Shown: positions 46,465-55,989, counted from the first letter of the stretch. The stretch is 64,000 bases of DNA from Castellaniella sp034675905 (GCF_034675905.1 NZ_JAUCCV010000010.1:914909-978908), one strand, 5' to 3'. Numbers and translations are program-made. The notes: generated by a model not told the origin, from the sequence alone.

Positions 46465-47489
46465 TTGCGCCCCCGTTGCTGACGGATTCGCGGGTCAGCC
46501 AGGCCGTACAGAATGTCGACGCACATATTCACCAGAATGATCAAGGTCGCCACGATCAGCACGCCGCCCTGGACCACCGGATAGTCGCGTTGCTCCAGTC
46601 CGTGGATCAGCCAGCGGCCGATGCCAGGCCAGGAAAAAATGGTTTCGGTCAGGATCGCCCCGACCATCAGCACGCCGACCTGCAGGCCGATCACCGTGAT
46701 GACCGGCAGCAGCGCATTGCGCAAGGCATGCACCACCACGACGCGCAACCGCGATAGTCCTTTGGCGCGGGCCGTGCGGATGTAGTCTTCGTTGAGCACT
46801 TCCAGCATGGAGGACCGCGTCATGCGCACGATCACCGCCAGCGGGATGGTGCCCAGGACAAAGGCTGGCAGGATGATGTGATGCAGGGCATCCCAGAAGT
46901 CGCCCGCTTCGCCGAACAGCAGGGTGTCGATCAGCATGAATCCCGTCAACGGATTGCTGGGGTCCAGAAACAGCGCCGCACTGACGCGCCCGGACACGGG
47001 CATCAGATCCCATTGGACCGACACCAGCATGATCAGCATCAGGCCCCACCAGAACACCGGCATGGAATAGCCTGTCAGGGCCGCCGTGATGGACATGTGA
47101 TCGAACCAGGAACCGCGTTTGACCGCCGCCAGCACGCCGACCGGGATGCCGATCGCCAGGGCGATGATCATGGCGATGACGCTGAGTTCCAGAGTGGCCT
47201 GGAACCGCGGCACGAATTCGGACCAGATGGGCTCGCGGGTGGTCAGCGAGGTGCCCAGGTCGCCGTGCAGCACGCCCCAGATATAGTGGAAATATTGCGT
47301 GATCAGCGGCTGATCCAGGCCCAATTGAGTCATCATGGCGGCGTGCTGTTCGGGGGATAGCCCCCGTTCGCCTGCCATGATCTGCACGGGGTCGCCGGGG
47401 ATCAGGTGGATAAAGGCAAACGTCAGCAGGGTAATGCCGATGAACGTCGGAATAGCCAGGCCGACGCGTTTGAGAATGAAAGAGAACAT
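46461..47489 (-). CDS. dppB: Dipeptide ABC transporter permease DppB
   Basis: A 342-residue permease starting FILKRVGLAIPTFIGITLLT, the characteristic first helix of DppB/OppB. Six helices are predicted, and the EAA loop is RTARAKGLSRLRVVVVHALRN. It follows dppA after a 91-base spacer that holds a strong hairpin, which may lower its expression relative to the binding protein. Confidence 0.92.
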   Translation of the reverse strand: MFSFILKRVGLAIPTFIGITLLTFAFIHLIPGDPVQIMAGERGLSPEQHAAMMTQLGLDQPLITQYFHYIWGVLHGDLGTSLTTREPIWSEFVPRFQATLELSVIAMIIALAIGIPVGVLAAVKRGSWFDHMSITAALTGYSMPVFWWGLMLIMLVSVQWDLMPVSGRVSAALFLDPSNPLTGFMLIDTLLFGEAGDFWDALHHIILPAFVLGTIPLAVIVRMTRSSMLEVLNEDYIRTARAKGLSRLRVVVVHALRNALLPVITVIGLQVGVLMVGAILTETIFSWPGIGRWLIHGLEQRDYPVVQGGVLIVATLIILVNMCVDILYGLADPRIRQQRGRK

Positions 47490-47534
47490 GAGGCAAAGCC
47501 TGTGGGGGTGTCGCAGGCGCAGAGACGCAGCGGA

Positions 47535-47560
47535 CGGGCCCCGGACGATGCCGGGGCCCG
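47535..47560 (-). promoter_or_regulatory. Intercistronic hairpin between dppA and dppB
   Basis: A perfect 10-base stem CGGGCCCCGG/CCGGGGCCCG with a 6-base loop lies 20 bases past the dppA stop on the coding strand. No T-run follows. Such hairpins often stabilise the binding-protein message or attenuate downstream permease genes. Confidence 0.6.
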
Positions 47561-47580
47561 GATCGGGTCAGTTCAGGCGC

Positions 47581-49182
47581 TTATTTGCCCAGGCTGACGT
47601 GGTCGAAGATGTGCCGGCCCACCGGGGATACGGTATAGCCTTGCACGTTTTTGCGCAACGGTTCGAAGACCGTGGAGTGCGCGATCATGACGGCGGGCGC
47701 CTGTTCGTGCATGACGACCTGGGCCTGCTTGTACAGTTCGACACGCTTGGCGTGGTCGGACGTGGTCCGCGCCGGCTGGATCAGGTCTTCGAAGGGCTTG
47801 TAGCACCAGCGGGAATAGTTGGACCCGTTCTGGACTGCGGCGCAGCTGAACAGCGTGGCCAGGAAATTGTCCGGGTCCCCGTTGTCACCCGTCCAGCCGA
47901 TCAGCATGGTCTGGTGTTCGCCGTTTTTGGTGCGTTTCAGGTATTCGCCCCATTCGTAGGAGACGATTTTCGCCTTGACGCCGATCTTGGCCCAGTCGGA
48001 CTGGATCATTTCGGCCATGCGGCGGGCGTTCGGGTTGTAGGGGCGCTGCACCGGCATGGCCCACAAGTCCGTTTCAAACCCGTTGGGGTAGCCGGCTTCG
48101 GCCAGCAGGGCCTTGGCCTTGGCTACGTCAAGCGGCCAGTCCTGCACGGCGTCGTTGTAGCTCCACATGGTGGGCGGCAGCAGGTTTTTCGCCGGCTGGC
48201 CCGCGCCCTGGAACACGGCCTTGATGATGGCCGGTTTGTCGATCGCCATGGACAGCGCCTGGCGCACCTTCACATCCGTGAAGGGTTTCTTTTCGGTGTT
48301 GAACGACAGGTAGCCGACGTTCAGGCCCGCCTGTTCCAGCAGCTGGACATCCGGATTGTTGCGGATGGATTCCAGGTCGGCCGGGTTGGGGTAGGGCATG
48401 GACTGGCATTCGTTTTTCTGCAGCTTGGCATAGCGCACAGATGCGTCCGGGGTGATGGCGTAGACCAGGCGGTCGATCTTGGCCTTGTCGCCCCAGTATG
48501 CCTCGTTGGCCTTGTACAGGATGCGGGCGTCTTTCTGATAGGTGACGAATTCAAACGGACCGGTGCCGACCGGGTCGGTGTCGACCTTGGTCGGGGTCTT
48601 GGCCTTCATCATGGCATCGGCGTATTCAGCCGACTGGATGGATGCGAAATCCATGCCCAGGTTGGCGAGGAAGGGGGCTTCCGGACGCGTCAAGACAAAG
48701 CGCACTGTCTGGGCGTCGACCTTTTCGACCTTGTCGATCAGCTTGTCCATGCCCATACCGTTGAAATACTGGTACGAGCCGTTGGAGACCTTATGGTAAG
48801 GGTGGTCGGCGTTTTTCTGGCGCTGGAAAGAAAACAGCACGTCATCCGCATTGAAATCGCGGGTCGGCTTGAATGTCTTGTTGGAATGGAACTTCACACC
48901 TTTGCGCAGGTGGAAGGTATAGGTCTTGCCGTCTTCGCTGACGTCCCAGGATTCAGCCAGGCCCGGAATGATTTCCGTGGTGCCGGCCTTGAACTCAACC
49001 AGGCGGTCGAAGATCGGGTGCGTGGCGTCGTTGGTGGTGCCAGAGGTGAAGAACGCCGCATTGAAGCCTTCGGGCGAACCTTCGGAACAATAGACGTAGG
49101 TGCTGGTGGCCGCCTGGGCGGACCCTACCGCCAGGGCCATGGAAATCAGGGGTAGACTCAGTGTCTTTTTGGAAATCTTCAT
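47581..49182 (-). CDS. dppA: Dipeptide ABC transporter substrate-binding protein DppA
   Basis: A 533-residue cluster C periplasmic binding protein. The signal peptide spans residues 1-25 (ending SAQA), then YVYCSEGSPEGFNAAFFTSG as in DppA. The family signature region GLAESWDVSEDGKTYTFHLRKGVKF is present. It binds peptides (in some relatives also heme or delta-aminolevulinate). GAGGAGAG precedes ATG 49182, making this start firm over the longer frame. First gene of the operon. Confidence 0.94.
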   Translation of the reverse strand: MKISKKTLSLPLISMALAVGSAQAATSTYVYCSEGSPEGFNAAFFTSGTTNDATHPIFDRLVEFKAGTTEIIPGLAESWDVSEDGKTYTFHLRKGVKFHSNKTFKPTRDFNADDVLFSFQRQKNADHPYHKVSNGSYQYFNGMGMDKLIDKVEKVDAQTVRFVLTRPEAPFLANLGMDFASIQSAEYADAMMKAKTPTKVDTDPVGTGPFEFVTYQKDARILYKANEAYWGDKAKIDRLVYAITPDASVRYAKLQKNECQSMPYPNPADLESIRNNPDVQLLEQAGLNVGYLSFNTEKKPFTDVKVRQALSMAIDKPAIIKAVFQGAGQPAKNLLPPTMWSYNDAVQDWPLDVAKAKALLAEAGYPNGFETDLWAMPVQRPYNPNARRMAEMIQSDWAKIGVKAKIVSYEWGEYLKRTKNGEHQTMLIGWTGDNGDPDNFLATLFSCAAVQNGSNYSRWCYKPFEDLIQPARTTSDHAKRVELYKQAQVVMHEQAPAVMIAHSTVFEPLRKNVQGYTVSPVGRHIFDHVSLGK

Positions 49183-49453
49183 TTTCTCTCCTCGCATGAA
49201 TGCGTGAATCTGCGTGAACATAGCATGAAACGCCGTTTGAACCGTAGTGTTGGGGCATCAAGGATTACCCGAATGCGTGGATGCGCAACTTTTGGAAAGC
49301 GGCGTATTCATTGGTGTTGGTGCATTTTTTCAGATTATGCAGCATCGGTGCGGCGGGCAGTGGAAAGCGCTCGGGTGTTACCTCGACGGCGGTCGGGGTG
49401 CTCCACCCTTTTGCTGGGGTAAACCCGTTTGGGCAATAATGTCCATCTGATAC

Positions 49454-49481
49454 GATTTGATGGCCTCGAGGCGATCAAATC
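49454..49481. promoter_or_regulatory. 28-bp near-perfect palindrome upstream of ssb
   Basis: The two 14-base halves match at 13 of 14 positions (GATTTGATGGCCTC followed by GAGGCGATCAAATC). It lies 43 bases before the ssb start and just ahead of a GATAAT (49485-49490). It could be an operator or a 5'-UTR hairpin. The rest of the 342-base gap between dppA and ssb shows only a weak TTGCTG/AATAAT promoter-like pair near 49412-49440. Confidence 0.5.
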
Positions 49482-49524
49482 CCCGATAATGGCAGCTACA
49501 TCGTTCAACCACAGGATTCCCACC

Positions 49525-50007
49525 ATGGCCTCAGTCAACAAAGTCATTCTCGTCGGCAACCTGGGGCGCGACCCGGAGGTCCGCTACAGCCCCGACGGCG
49601 CCGCCATCTGTAATGTGTCCATTGCCACCACCAGCACCTGGAAAGACAAGGCATCCGGCGAACGCCGCGAAGAAACCGAATGGCACCGCGTGGTGTTCTA
49701 CAACCGCCTGGCCGAAATCGCCGGCGAATACCTGCGCAAGGGCCGGTCCGTCTATGTCGAAGGCCGCCTGAAAACCCGTAAATGGCAGGACAAGGAAACC
49801 GGCGCTGATCGCTACAGCACCGACATCGTGGCCGATCAGATGCAGATGCTGGGCGGCCGCGACGGCGGCGAATCCGCCGGCGACGGTGATACCGGCGGCT
49901 TTTCGCAGGCCCCCGCGCGCCGCGCGCCGCAGCAGCAGCGTCCGGCGGCTCCGGCTGCTGCGCCCGCCAGCAATCTGGCGGATATGGATGACGATATTCC
50001 GTTCTGA
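49525..50007 (+). CDS. ssb: Single-stranded DNA-binding protein
   Basis: A 160-residue protein. The OB fold occupies residues 1-110, beginning MASVNKVILVGNLGRDPEVR. A disordered Gly/Gln/Pro/Ala-rich linker follows, and the conserved acidic tip MDDDIPF recruits partner proteins in replication, repair and recombination. ATG 49525 matches the family start; the frame is open 32 codons further upstream. Proximity to uvrA and the MFS gene is common in relatives, but here the dpp operon lies between. Confidence 0.96.
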   Translation: MASVNKVILVGNLGRDPEVRYSPDGAAICNVSIATTSTWKDKASGERREETEWHRVVFYNRLAEIAGEYLRKGRSVYVEGRLKTRKWQDKETGADRYSTDIVADQMQMLGGRDGGESAGDGDTGGFSQAPARRAPQQQRPAAPAAAPASNLADMDDDIPF

Positions 50008-50132
50008 CGCTACGCCTATACGGCGGTCCGTTCGAGCCCCCGGCCAACGCCTGTTCGCCGGGGGTTTTGTTGTCCGCCTAACAACCGCTTCCGCTCTTGT
50101 GGCAGTCCTCATGTGCAGGCATAATCCCCATA

Positions 50133-50144
50133 TTGTCTATACAA
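50133..50144. promoter_or_regulatory. HutC-like operator upstream of hutI
   Basis: TTGTCTATACAA, a palindrome with one mismatch, is the fourth relative of the TGTATATACA sites in this region. It lies 21 bases before the hutI start. Confidence 0.55.
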
Positions 50145-50164
50145 ATTAGAGGACATTCCTTCAT

Positions 50165-51415
50165 ATGTCATCTTTTCAGGAAGCCAGCGCACAGCCGTCC
50201 GATCGCATCTTGTGGAAGAATCTGCGGATCGTGCCGCCCGGCTGGCAGTCCGGGCCGATCCCGCTATGCGATCTGGCGGTCGAAGGTCAGCGCATTGCGT
50301 GGCTGGGCGATGCCGGCGGGGCGCCTGCCGGTTTCCAGAACGCGCAGCAGCACGATCTGGGCGGCGCTCTGGTTACGCCCGGCCTGATCGATTGCCACAC
50401 CCATCTGGTTCACGGCGGTCAGCGGGCGGACGAATTCGCCTTGCGCCTGGCGGGGGCCAGCTACGAGGACATCGCCCGGCAGGGCGGGGGGATCGTGTCC
50501 AGCGTGCGCGCCACGCGGGCCGCCGACGAAGACTCGCTCTTCCAACAGGCGCTGACGCGACTGGACGCCCTGCGGGCCGAAGGCGTGACCGCCATCGAAA
50601 TCAAGTCCGGCTACGGCCTGGACCTAGAGACCGAACGCAAGATGCTGCGTGTCGCCCGGCGTCTGGGGGAAGCCCGCCCCGTCACGGTGCGCACCACGTT
50701 TCTGGGGGCGCATGCCCTGCCGCCGGAATACACAGACCGGGCGGATGACTACATCGATCTGGTCTGCAACACCTTGCTGCCGACGCTGCACGATGAAGGC
50801 CTGATCGATGCGGTGGACGTCTTTTGCGAAAGCATCGGATTCAGCCTGACGCAGGCCGAGCGCGTGCTGCAGGCTGCCACGCAACGCGGCCTGGCGGTGA
50901 AGATGCATGCCGAACAATTGTCCCTGATGGGCGGTGCGGCGCTGGCGGCGCAGTATGGCGCGCTATCGGCGGATCACCTGGAATGGCTGGATGAAGCCGG
51001 TGTGCAAGCCATGCGCCACGCCGGCATGGTGGCCGTGCTGCTGCCGGGCGCCTATTATTTTTTGCGGGATACGCACTTGCCGCCCATCGATCTGCTGCGT
51101 CGCCATGGGGTGCCCATGGCGCTGGCGACCGACTGCAATCCCGGCACGTCGCCGGCCACGTCCCTGTTGCTGATGATGAACATGGCCTGCACGCTGTTTC
51201 ACCTGACCGTGGGCGAGGCCCTGGATGGCGTCACGCGCCATGCCGCTGATGCACTGGGGTGCGCGGGCGTCAGCGGGCGCCTGGCTGTCGGCCATCCTGC
51301 CGATTTTGCGGTCTGGGATGTCGACAGCCCGGCGGAACTGGCTTATTGGATGGGCCTGCCGCGCTGCCGGATGTCCGTGCGACGCGGCAGCATCGCCTTT
51401 CAATCCGCCCGATAG
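50165..51415 (+). CDS. hutI: Imidazolonepropionase
   Basis: A 416-residue amidohydrolase-superfamily metalloenzyme that opens imidazolone-5-propionate to N-formimino-L-glutamate, the third step of histidine breakdown. Metal-binding DCHTHLVHGG puts His78 and His80 in place. MHAEQLS, LSADHLEWL and ATDCNPGTSP supply the remaining ligands. It stands alone on the plus strand and overlaps the end of hutH by 16 bases. Confidence 0.96.
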   Translation: MSSFQEASAQPSDRILWKNLRIVPPGWQSGPIPLCDLAVEGQRIAWLGDAGGAPAGFQNAQQHDLGGALVTPGLIDCHTHLVHGGQRADEFALRLAGASYEDIARQGGGIVSSVRATRAADEDSLFQQALTRLDALRAEGVTAIEIKSGYGLDLETERKMLRVARRLGEARPVTVRTTFLGAHALPPEYTDRADDYIDLVCNTLLPTLHDEGLIDAVDVFCESIGFSLTQAERVLQAATQRGLAVKMHAEQLSLMGGAALAAQYGALSADHLEWLDEAGVQAMRHAGMVAVLLPGAYYFLRDTHLPPIDLLRRHGVPMALATDCNPGTSPATSLLLMMNMACTLFHLTVGEALDGVTRHAADALGCAGVSGRLAVGHPADFAVWDVDSPAELAYWMGLPRCRMSVRRGSIAFQSAR

Positions 51416-52920
51416 CTGCCTTCCAGCACCCGGCGTCCGATGATGTCCAGGTCGGGGGCCAGCAGGCGGTCGCGGTCATAGAACGGCACGTCCTGGCGGA
51501 TTTGCCGGTGCAACGCCTGCAATGGGGCCGATGTGGTCAGCGGGGCGTGGAAATCGATGCCCTGGGCGGCGCACAGCAGCTCGATGCCGATGATGTGCGC
51601 CGTATTGCTGGCCATGTCGGCCAGCCGCCGGGCGGCGAACGTCGCCATGCTGACGTGGTCTTCCTGGTTGGCCGACGTGGGCAGGCTGTCCACGCTGCCC
51701 GGGTGCGCTAGCGATTTGTTTTCCGATGCCAGGGCGGCGGCGGTCACGTGCGCGATCATGAAACCGGAATTCAGCCCCGGTTCGGGGACCAGGAAGGGTG
51801 GCAGGCCGGAAATGCTGGCATCGATCAGCAGCGCCACGCGGCGTTCGGCCAGGCCGCCGATCTCCGCAATCGCCAGCGCCAGAATGTCGGCGGCGAAGGC
51901 CACGGGTTCGGCGTGGAAATTGCCGCCCGAAATCACCTGGTCCGGCTGCCCGTCGCGCCCGGGGAACACCAGCGGATTGTCCGTCACGGCGTTGGCTTCG
52001 ATCAGCAAGGTGCGCGATGCCTGATCCATCAGATCATGGATAGCGCCCATCACCTGGGGCTGGCAGCGCAGGCTGTAGGGGTCTTGAACCTTGTTGTCCG
52101 ACACCAGGTGCGATGCCCGGATCGCGCTGCCTGCCAGCAATGCCCGATAGCGACGGGCGACTTCGATCTGCCCCGGCTGGCCGCGGATTTCATGCACGCG
52201 CGGGTCGAACGGCGCGTCGCTGCCCTTGGCGGCGTCCACGCTAAGCGCCCCGGCCAGCACCGCGCTGTCGAACAGGTGTTCCGACAGGAACAGCCCGTGC
52301 AGCGCCAGGGCGGTGGATACCTGCGTGCCGTTGATGAGCGCCAGGCCTTCCTTGGCGGCTAAGTGGATGGGTTCGATACCCGCCAGGGCCAGCGCTTCCT
52401 TTGCCGGCAGCCACTGGTCTTTGCACAGGATGCGGCCTTCGCCGAACAGCGCCAGGGTCATATGCGACAAGGGCGCCAGGTCGCCGGATGCGCCTACCGA
52501 TCCCTTTTCCGGGATGTGCGGGATCAGGCCGGCATTGAATACCTGCAGCAGGGTGCGCACCACGCTGGATCGGATGCCGGAATAGCCGCGCGCCAGGCTG
52601 GCGACCTTCATCGCCATCAGCAGGCGCACTACACGGGCGTCCAGCGGGTCGCCCACGCCCACGGAATGCGACAGGATCAGATTGCGCTGCAGGGTCTGCA
52701 GCTGGTCGTCGGGGATGCGCGTTTGCGCCAGCTTGCCGAAACCGGTGTTGATGCCATAGGCGGGATCGCCCCGGTCAATGATGGCTTGCACGACGGCAGC
52801 CGAGGCATCCATGTCGGCGTAGGCCTGGGCGGGCAGATCCAGGGTGACGGAACCCAGCCAGATGCGCCGCAGCTGGTCCAGGTTCAATGTGCCGGGGTTC
52901 AGGGTCAGCGTGTTGCTCAT
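51400..52920 (-). CDS. hutH: Histidine ammonia-lyase
   Basis: A 506-residue enzyme that eliminates ammonia from L-histidine to give urocanate, the first step of the pathway. The self-made MIO cofactor arises from Ala144-Ser145-Gly146 in GSVGASGDLAPLSH, and the catalytic Tyr lies in YGINTGFG. It starts one base after the hutU stop, so the two are cotranscribed; AAGGAAAC overlaps the end of hutU. Confidence 0.97.
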   Translation of the reverse strand: MSNTLTLNPGTLNLDQLRRIWLGSVTLDLPAQAYADMDASAAVVQAIIDRGDPAYGINTGFGKLAQTRIPDDQLQTLQRNLILSHSVGVGDPLDARVVRLLMAMKVASLARGYSGIRSSVVRTLLQVFNAGLIPHIPEKGSVGASGDLAPLSHMTLALFGEGRILCKDQWLPAKEALALAGIEPIHLAAKEGLALINGTQVSTALALHGLFLSEHLFDSAVLAGALSVDAAKGSDAPFDPRVHEIRGQPGQIEVARRYRALLAGSAIRASHLVSDNKVQDPYSLRCQPQVMGAIHDLMDQASRTLLIEANAVTDNPLVFPGRDGQPDQVISGGNFHAEPVAFAADILALAIAEIGGLAERRVALLIDASISGLPPFLVPEPGLNSGFMIAHVTAAALASENKSLAHPGSVDSLPTSANQEDHVSMATFAARRLADMASNTAHIIGIELLCAAQGIDFHAPLTTSAPLQALHRQIRQDVPFYDRDRLLAPDLDIIGRRVLEGSYRAD

Positions 52921-52921
52921 C

Positions 52922-54643
52922 TCAGTTTCCTTTGGAAGAATCGATCATCGGCAGATTCAGGCCGAAATTCCGGGCGGTCTTGATGGCCAGCTCGTAGCCG
53001 GCGTCGGCATGGCGCATCACGCCGCTGCCGCAGTCATTGATCAATACGCGTTCCAGGCGGCGGGCGGCGGCATCCGTGCCGTCGGCCACGATCACCATGC
53101 CTGCATGCTGGCTGTAGCCCATGCCGACACCGCCGCCATGGTGCAGCGACACCCAGCTGGCGCCGCCCGCCGTGTTCAGCAGGGCATTCAACAGGGGCCA
53201 GTCGGATACTGCATCCGTGCCGTCGCGCATGGCTTCGGTTTCGCGATTGGGGCTGGCCACCGATCCCGTGTCCAGATGGTCACGCCCGATCACGATCGGG
53301 GCTTTCAGCTCGCCCGTGCGCACCATCTCATTGAACGCCAGTCCGGCCAGGTGGCGTTCGCCCAGGCCCAGCCAGCAGATGCGTGCCGGCAGGCCCTGGA
53401 AGGCGATGCGCTCGCGCGCCATGTCCAGCCATTGGATCATGTGATGATTGTCGGGGAACAGTTCTTTCAGTTTGCGGTCGGTGGCGTAGATGTCTTCCGG
53501 GTCGCCCGACAGCGCCACCCAGCGGAAGGGCCCCTTGCCTTCGCAGAACAGCGGCCGGATGTAGGCCGGCACGAAACCGGGGAAGTCAAAGGCGTCGGTG
53601 ATGCCCTCGTCATAAGCCACCTGGCGGATGTTGTTGCCGTAATCCACCGTGGGAATGCCCAGGGCATGCAGATCCAGCATAGCCTGTACGTGGCGGGTGC
53701 AGGATTGCGCTGCCTCAGCCCGCAGGCGGGTGTGTTGGGCCGGATCGTGCTGGGCGGCCTGCCATTGCGCCACTGTCCAGCCCGACGGCAGATAGCCGTG
53801 GATCAGATCGTGGGCCGATGTCTGGTCGGTGACCAGGTCCGGGCGCGGACCGCCCGTCTGGGCGCGGCGTGCCAGTTCCGGCAGGATATCGGCGGCATTG
53901 CCCAGCAGGCCGATGGACACGGCTTCCTTGCGGCCCGTGTGTTCGGCGATCATGGCCAGGGCTTCATCCAGATCGCGGGCCTGCTTGTCCAGATACCGGG
54001 TGCGCAGCCGGAAATCGATGTGCGACTGCTGGCATTCGATGGTCAGCGAGCAGGCCCCGGCAAAGGTCGCCGCCAGCGGCTGCGCGCCGCCCATGCCGCC
54101 CAGGCCCGCCGTCACGATCCAGCGGCCCGCGAACGATCCGCCGAAATGCTGGCGCCCGGCTTCGACGAATGTTTCGTACGTACCCTGCACGATGCCCTGG
54201 CTGCCGATGTAGATCCAGCTGCCCGCCGTCATCTGGCCGTACATGAACAGGCCTGCCTGGTCCAGTTCATTGAATTTTTCCCAGGTGGCCCACTTGGGTA
54301 CCAGATTGGAATTGGCAATCAGCACGCGCGGCGCATCCGCGTGGGTCTTGAATATCCCCACCGGTTTGCCCGATTGCACTAACAAGGTTTCGTCTTCGCC
54401 CAGCTTGCGCAGGCTGTCCAGGATGGCGTCGTAGCAGGCCCAGTTGCGTGCCGCGCGACCGATGCCGCCATACACCACCAGATGTTTGGGGTTTTCCGCC
54501 ACGGCCGGGTCCAGGTTGTTCTGGATCATGCGGTAGGCGGCCTCGATCGTCCAGTTGCGGCAATGCAATGACGATCCGGTGGGGGCATGGATTTCGCGGC
54601 TGGCGTCGTAACGCGGGTCGTTGGTGTGTGGGGCAGTGCTCAT
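52922..54643 (-). CDS. hutU: Urocanate hydratase
   Basis: A 573-residue NAD-dependent enzyme that hydrates urocanate to imidazolone propionate. Family blocks include the N-terminal LVVYGGIGRAARNW, the NAD-binding TAGLGGMGGAQPLA and the C-terminal GGGVGMGYSQHAGMVIVADG. Good ribosome site AAGGAG. An operator palindrome (54667-54678) lies 24 bases upstream, so hutUH can be controlled separately from the aminotransferase/ABC genes upstream on the same strand. Confidence 0.97.
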   Translation of the reverse strand: MSTAPHTNDPRYDASREIHAPTGSSLHCRNWTIEAAYRMIQNNLDPAVAENPKHLVVYGGIGRAARNWACYDAILDSLRKLGEDETLLVQSGKPVGIFKTHADAPRVLIANSNLVPKWATWEKFNELDQAGLFMYGQMTAGSWIYIGSQGIVQGTYETFVEAGRQHFGGSFAGRWIVTAGLGGMGGAQPLAATFAGACSLTIECQQSHIDFRLRTRYLDKQARDLDEALAMIAEHTGRKEAVSIGLLGNAADILPELARRAQTGGPRPDLVTDQTSAHDLIHGYLPSGWTVAQWQAAQHDPAQHTRLRAEAAQSCTRHVQAMLDLHALGIPTVDYGNNIRQVAYDEGITDAFDFPGFVPAYIRPLFCEGKGPFRWVALSGDPEDIYATDRKLKELFPDNHHMIQWLDMARERIAFQGLPARICWLGLGERHLAGLAFNEMVRTGELKAPIVIGRDHLDTGSVASPNRETEAMRDGTDAVSDWPLLNALLNTAGGASWVSLHHGGGVGMGYSQHAGMVIVADGTDAAARRLERVLINDCGSGVMRHADAGYELAIKTARNFGLNLPMIDSSKGN

Positions 54644-54666
54644 CGCGGGCTCCTTGTGGGGTTTAT

Positions 54667-54678
54667 ATGTATATACAT
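54667..54678. promoter_or_regulatory. HutC-like operator upstream of hutUH
   Basis: ATGTATATACAT is a perfect 12-base palindrome 24 bases before the hutU start. On the minus strand it is followed by TATAAA, so binding would block a promoter. It matches GntR/HutC-type operators in form. Confidence 0.65.
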
Positions 54679-54726
54679 TTAAAAATAAAAAAGGGCGGCT
54701 ATCGTGGATTGAGAGTAGGGGGCGCA

Positions 54727-54744
54727 GCGCCGCAGCGGCGGCGC
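54727..54744 (-). terminator. Hairpin between aminotransferase gene and hutU (attenuator-like)
   Basis: GCGCCGC/GCGGCGC forms a 7-base stem with a 4-base loop 8 bases past the aminotransferase stop. The nearest T-run (TTTTTTATTTTT on the minus strand) is about 35 bases later, so it is at best a partial terminator. Confidence 0.35.
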
Positions 54745-54752
54745 AGTGGAAG

Positions 54753-55970
54753 TTATCCGGGGGTAACCGGGCAGTCGGCCAGCACCCGGACCAGGGCGTC
54801 GGTGAAGCGCTCGATATTGCCTGGATTCAATCCTGGAATGCAGAGCCGTCCGGAATCCAGCAGATAGACGCCATGCTGTTCACGCAGGCTGATGATCTGC
54901 GGGCGGCTAAGACCGGTCAGGCTGAACATGCCCTTTTGCCGGATCAGGTAGTCGGCCTGGTATCCCGGGGCCTTGTGCGCCAACTGTTCGTGGGCCAGGG
55001 CGCGCATGTGCAGGATCCGGCCGCGCATGGCGTCGACCTCGGCACGCCACTGGGCCGCCAGTTCAGGAGAGTCCAGGATCGTGGCGATGACGCGTGCGCC
55101 GTGTGCGGGCGGATTGGAATATGTGCGCCGGACAGCGGCTGCCAGCTGACCCGTGACGCGATCGGTGTGGGCGGCGTCCTGGCAGACGACAGACAGGCTG
55201 CCGCAGCGTTCCGCATAGAGCGCGAAGTTTTTGGAAAAAGAGCTGGCGACCAGGAACGCCAGCCCCGACTGCGCCAATAGACGCACGGCAGCAGCATCTT
55301 CGTCCACGCCATCGCCGAACCCTTGATAGGCCAGGTCGACGAAGGCGATCAACTGGCGCTGGCGAAACAGCTGGATCAGGGCTTCCCACTGGGGCAGCGT
55401 CAGATCGGCGCCGCTGGGATTGTGGCAGCACCCGTGCAGCAGCACGATGCCGTGCACGGGGATTTTTTCAAAGGCTTGCAGCATGCTGTCGAAAGACGGC
55501 AGGCCCGTGCGCGCATCCACGTAGGGGTAGCGGTGCGTACGGATGCCGGCGCCCTCGAAGACGGCAAAATGATTGGACCAGGCCGGATCGCTGATCCAGA
55601 TCTCGCTGTCCGGATACGCGGTGTGCAGGAATTCCGCGCCGATTTTCAGCGCCCCGGTGCCGCCCACGCTTTGGATGGTGGCGATGCGGCCATCGGCCAG
55701 CGCCTGGCTGTCGCGGCCAAAGATCAGTCGCTGGGCGGCATGCCGATAGGCGGTCAGCCCTTCGATGGGCAGGTAGGACGATGATTGCGGCGCCTCGAGC
55801 AGCAGGCGCTGGGTGGCCAGGACTGAAGGCAGGACGGGAATTCGGCCCGCTTCATCGTAGTACATGCCGACGGTCAGATTGATCTTGCCGGGGCGCGGAT
55901 CGCGCAGGCAGCGATTGCTGAGCTCGAAAATCGGGTCGCCGGCGAAATCCGGAAGGTGGGAAAACATCAT
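54753..55970 (-). CDS. Class I aminotransferase, aspartate/aromatic amino acid type (TyrB/AspC-like)
   Basis: A 405-residue PLP enzyme. The N-terminal ADPIFEL-type region reads GDPIFELSNRCLRD, the phosphate and ring contacts follow in GGTGALKIGAEF, and the PLP-Lys lies in SSFSKNFALYAERCG. The substrate-carboxylate Arg is in GMFSLTGLSRPQI. Such enzymes interconvert aromatic amino acids, and often histidine, with their 2-oxo acids. It lies between a polar amino-acid ABC transporter and hutU on one strand, so transamination of histidine or imidazolylpyruvate is the favoured reading. ATG 55970 or 55967 are both possible. Confidence 0.88.
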   Translation of the reverse strand: MMFSHLPDFAGDPIFELSNRCLRDPRPGKINLTVGMYYDEAGRIPVLPSVLATQRLLLEAPQSSSYLPIEGLTAYRHAAQRLIFGRDSQALADGRIATIQSVGGTGALKIGAEFLHTAYPDSEIWISDPAWSNHFAVFEGAGIRTHRYPYVDARTGLPSFDSMLQAFEKIPVHGIVLLHGCCHNPSGADLTLPQWEALIQLFRQRQLIAFVDLAYQGFGDGVDEDAAAVRLLAQSGLAFLVASSFSKNFALYAERCGSLSVVCQDAAHTDRVTGQLAAAVRRTYSNPPAHGARVIATILDSPELAAQWRAEVDAMRGRILHMRALAHEQLAHKAPGYQADYLIRQKGMFSLTGLSRPQIISLREQHGVYLLDSGRLCIPGLNPGNIERFTDALVRVLADCPVTPG

Positions 55971-55989
55971 AGCTAGGCCTCGAATGGGA

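Noticed and set aside
47335..49155. Plus-strand open frame of 606 codons opposite dppA
   Set aside because: Fully antisense to a well-supported binding-protein gene; composition is that of a third-position GC shadow.
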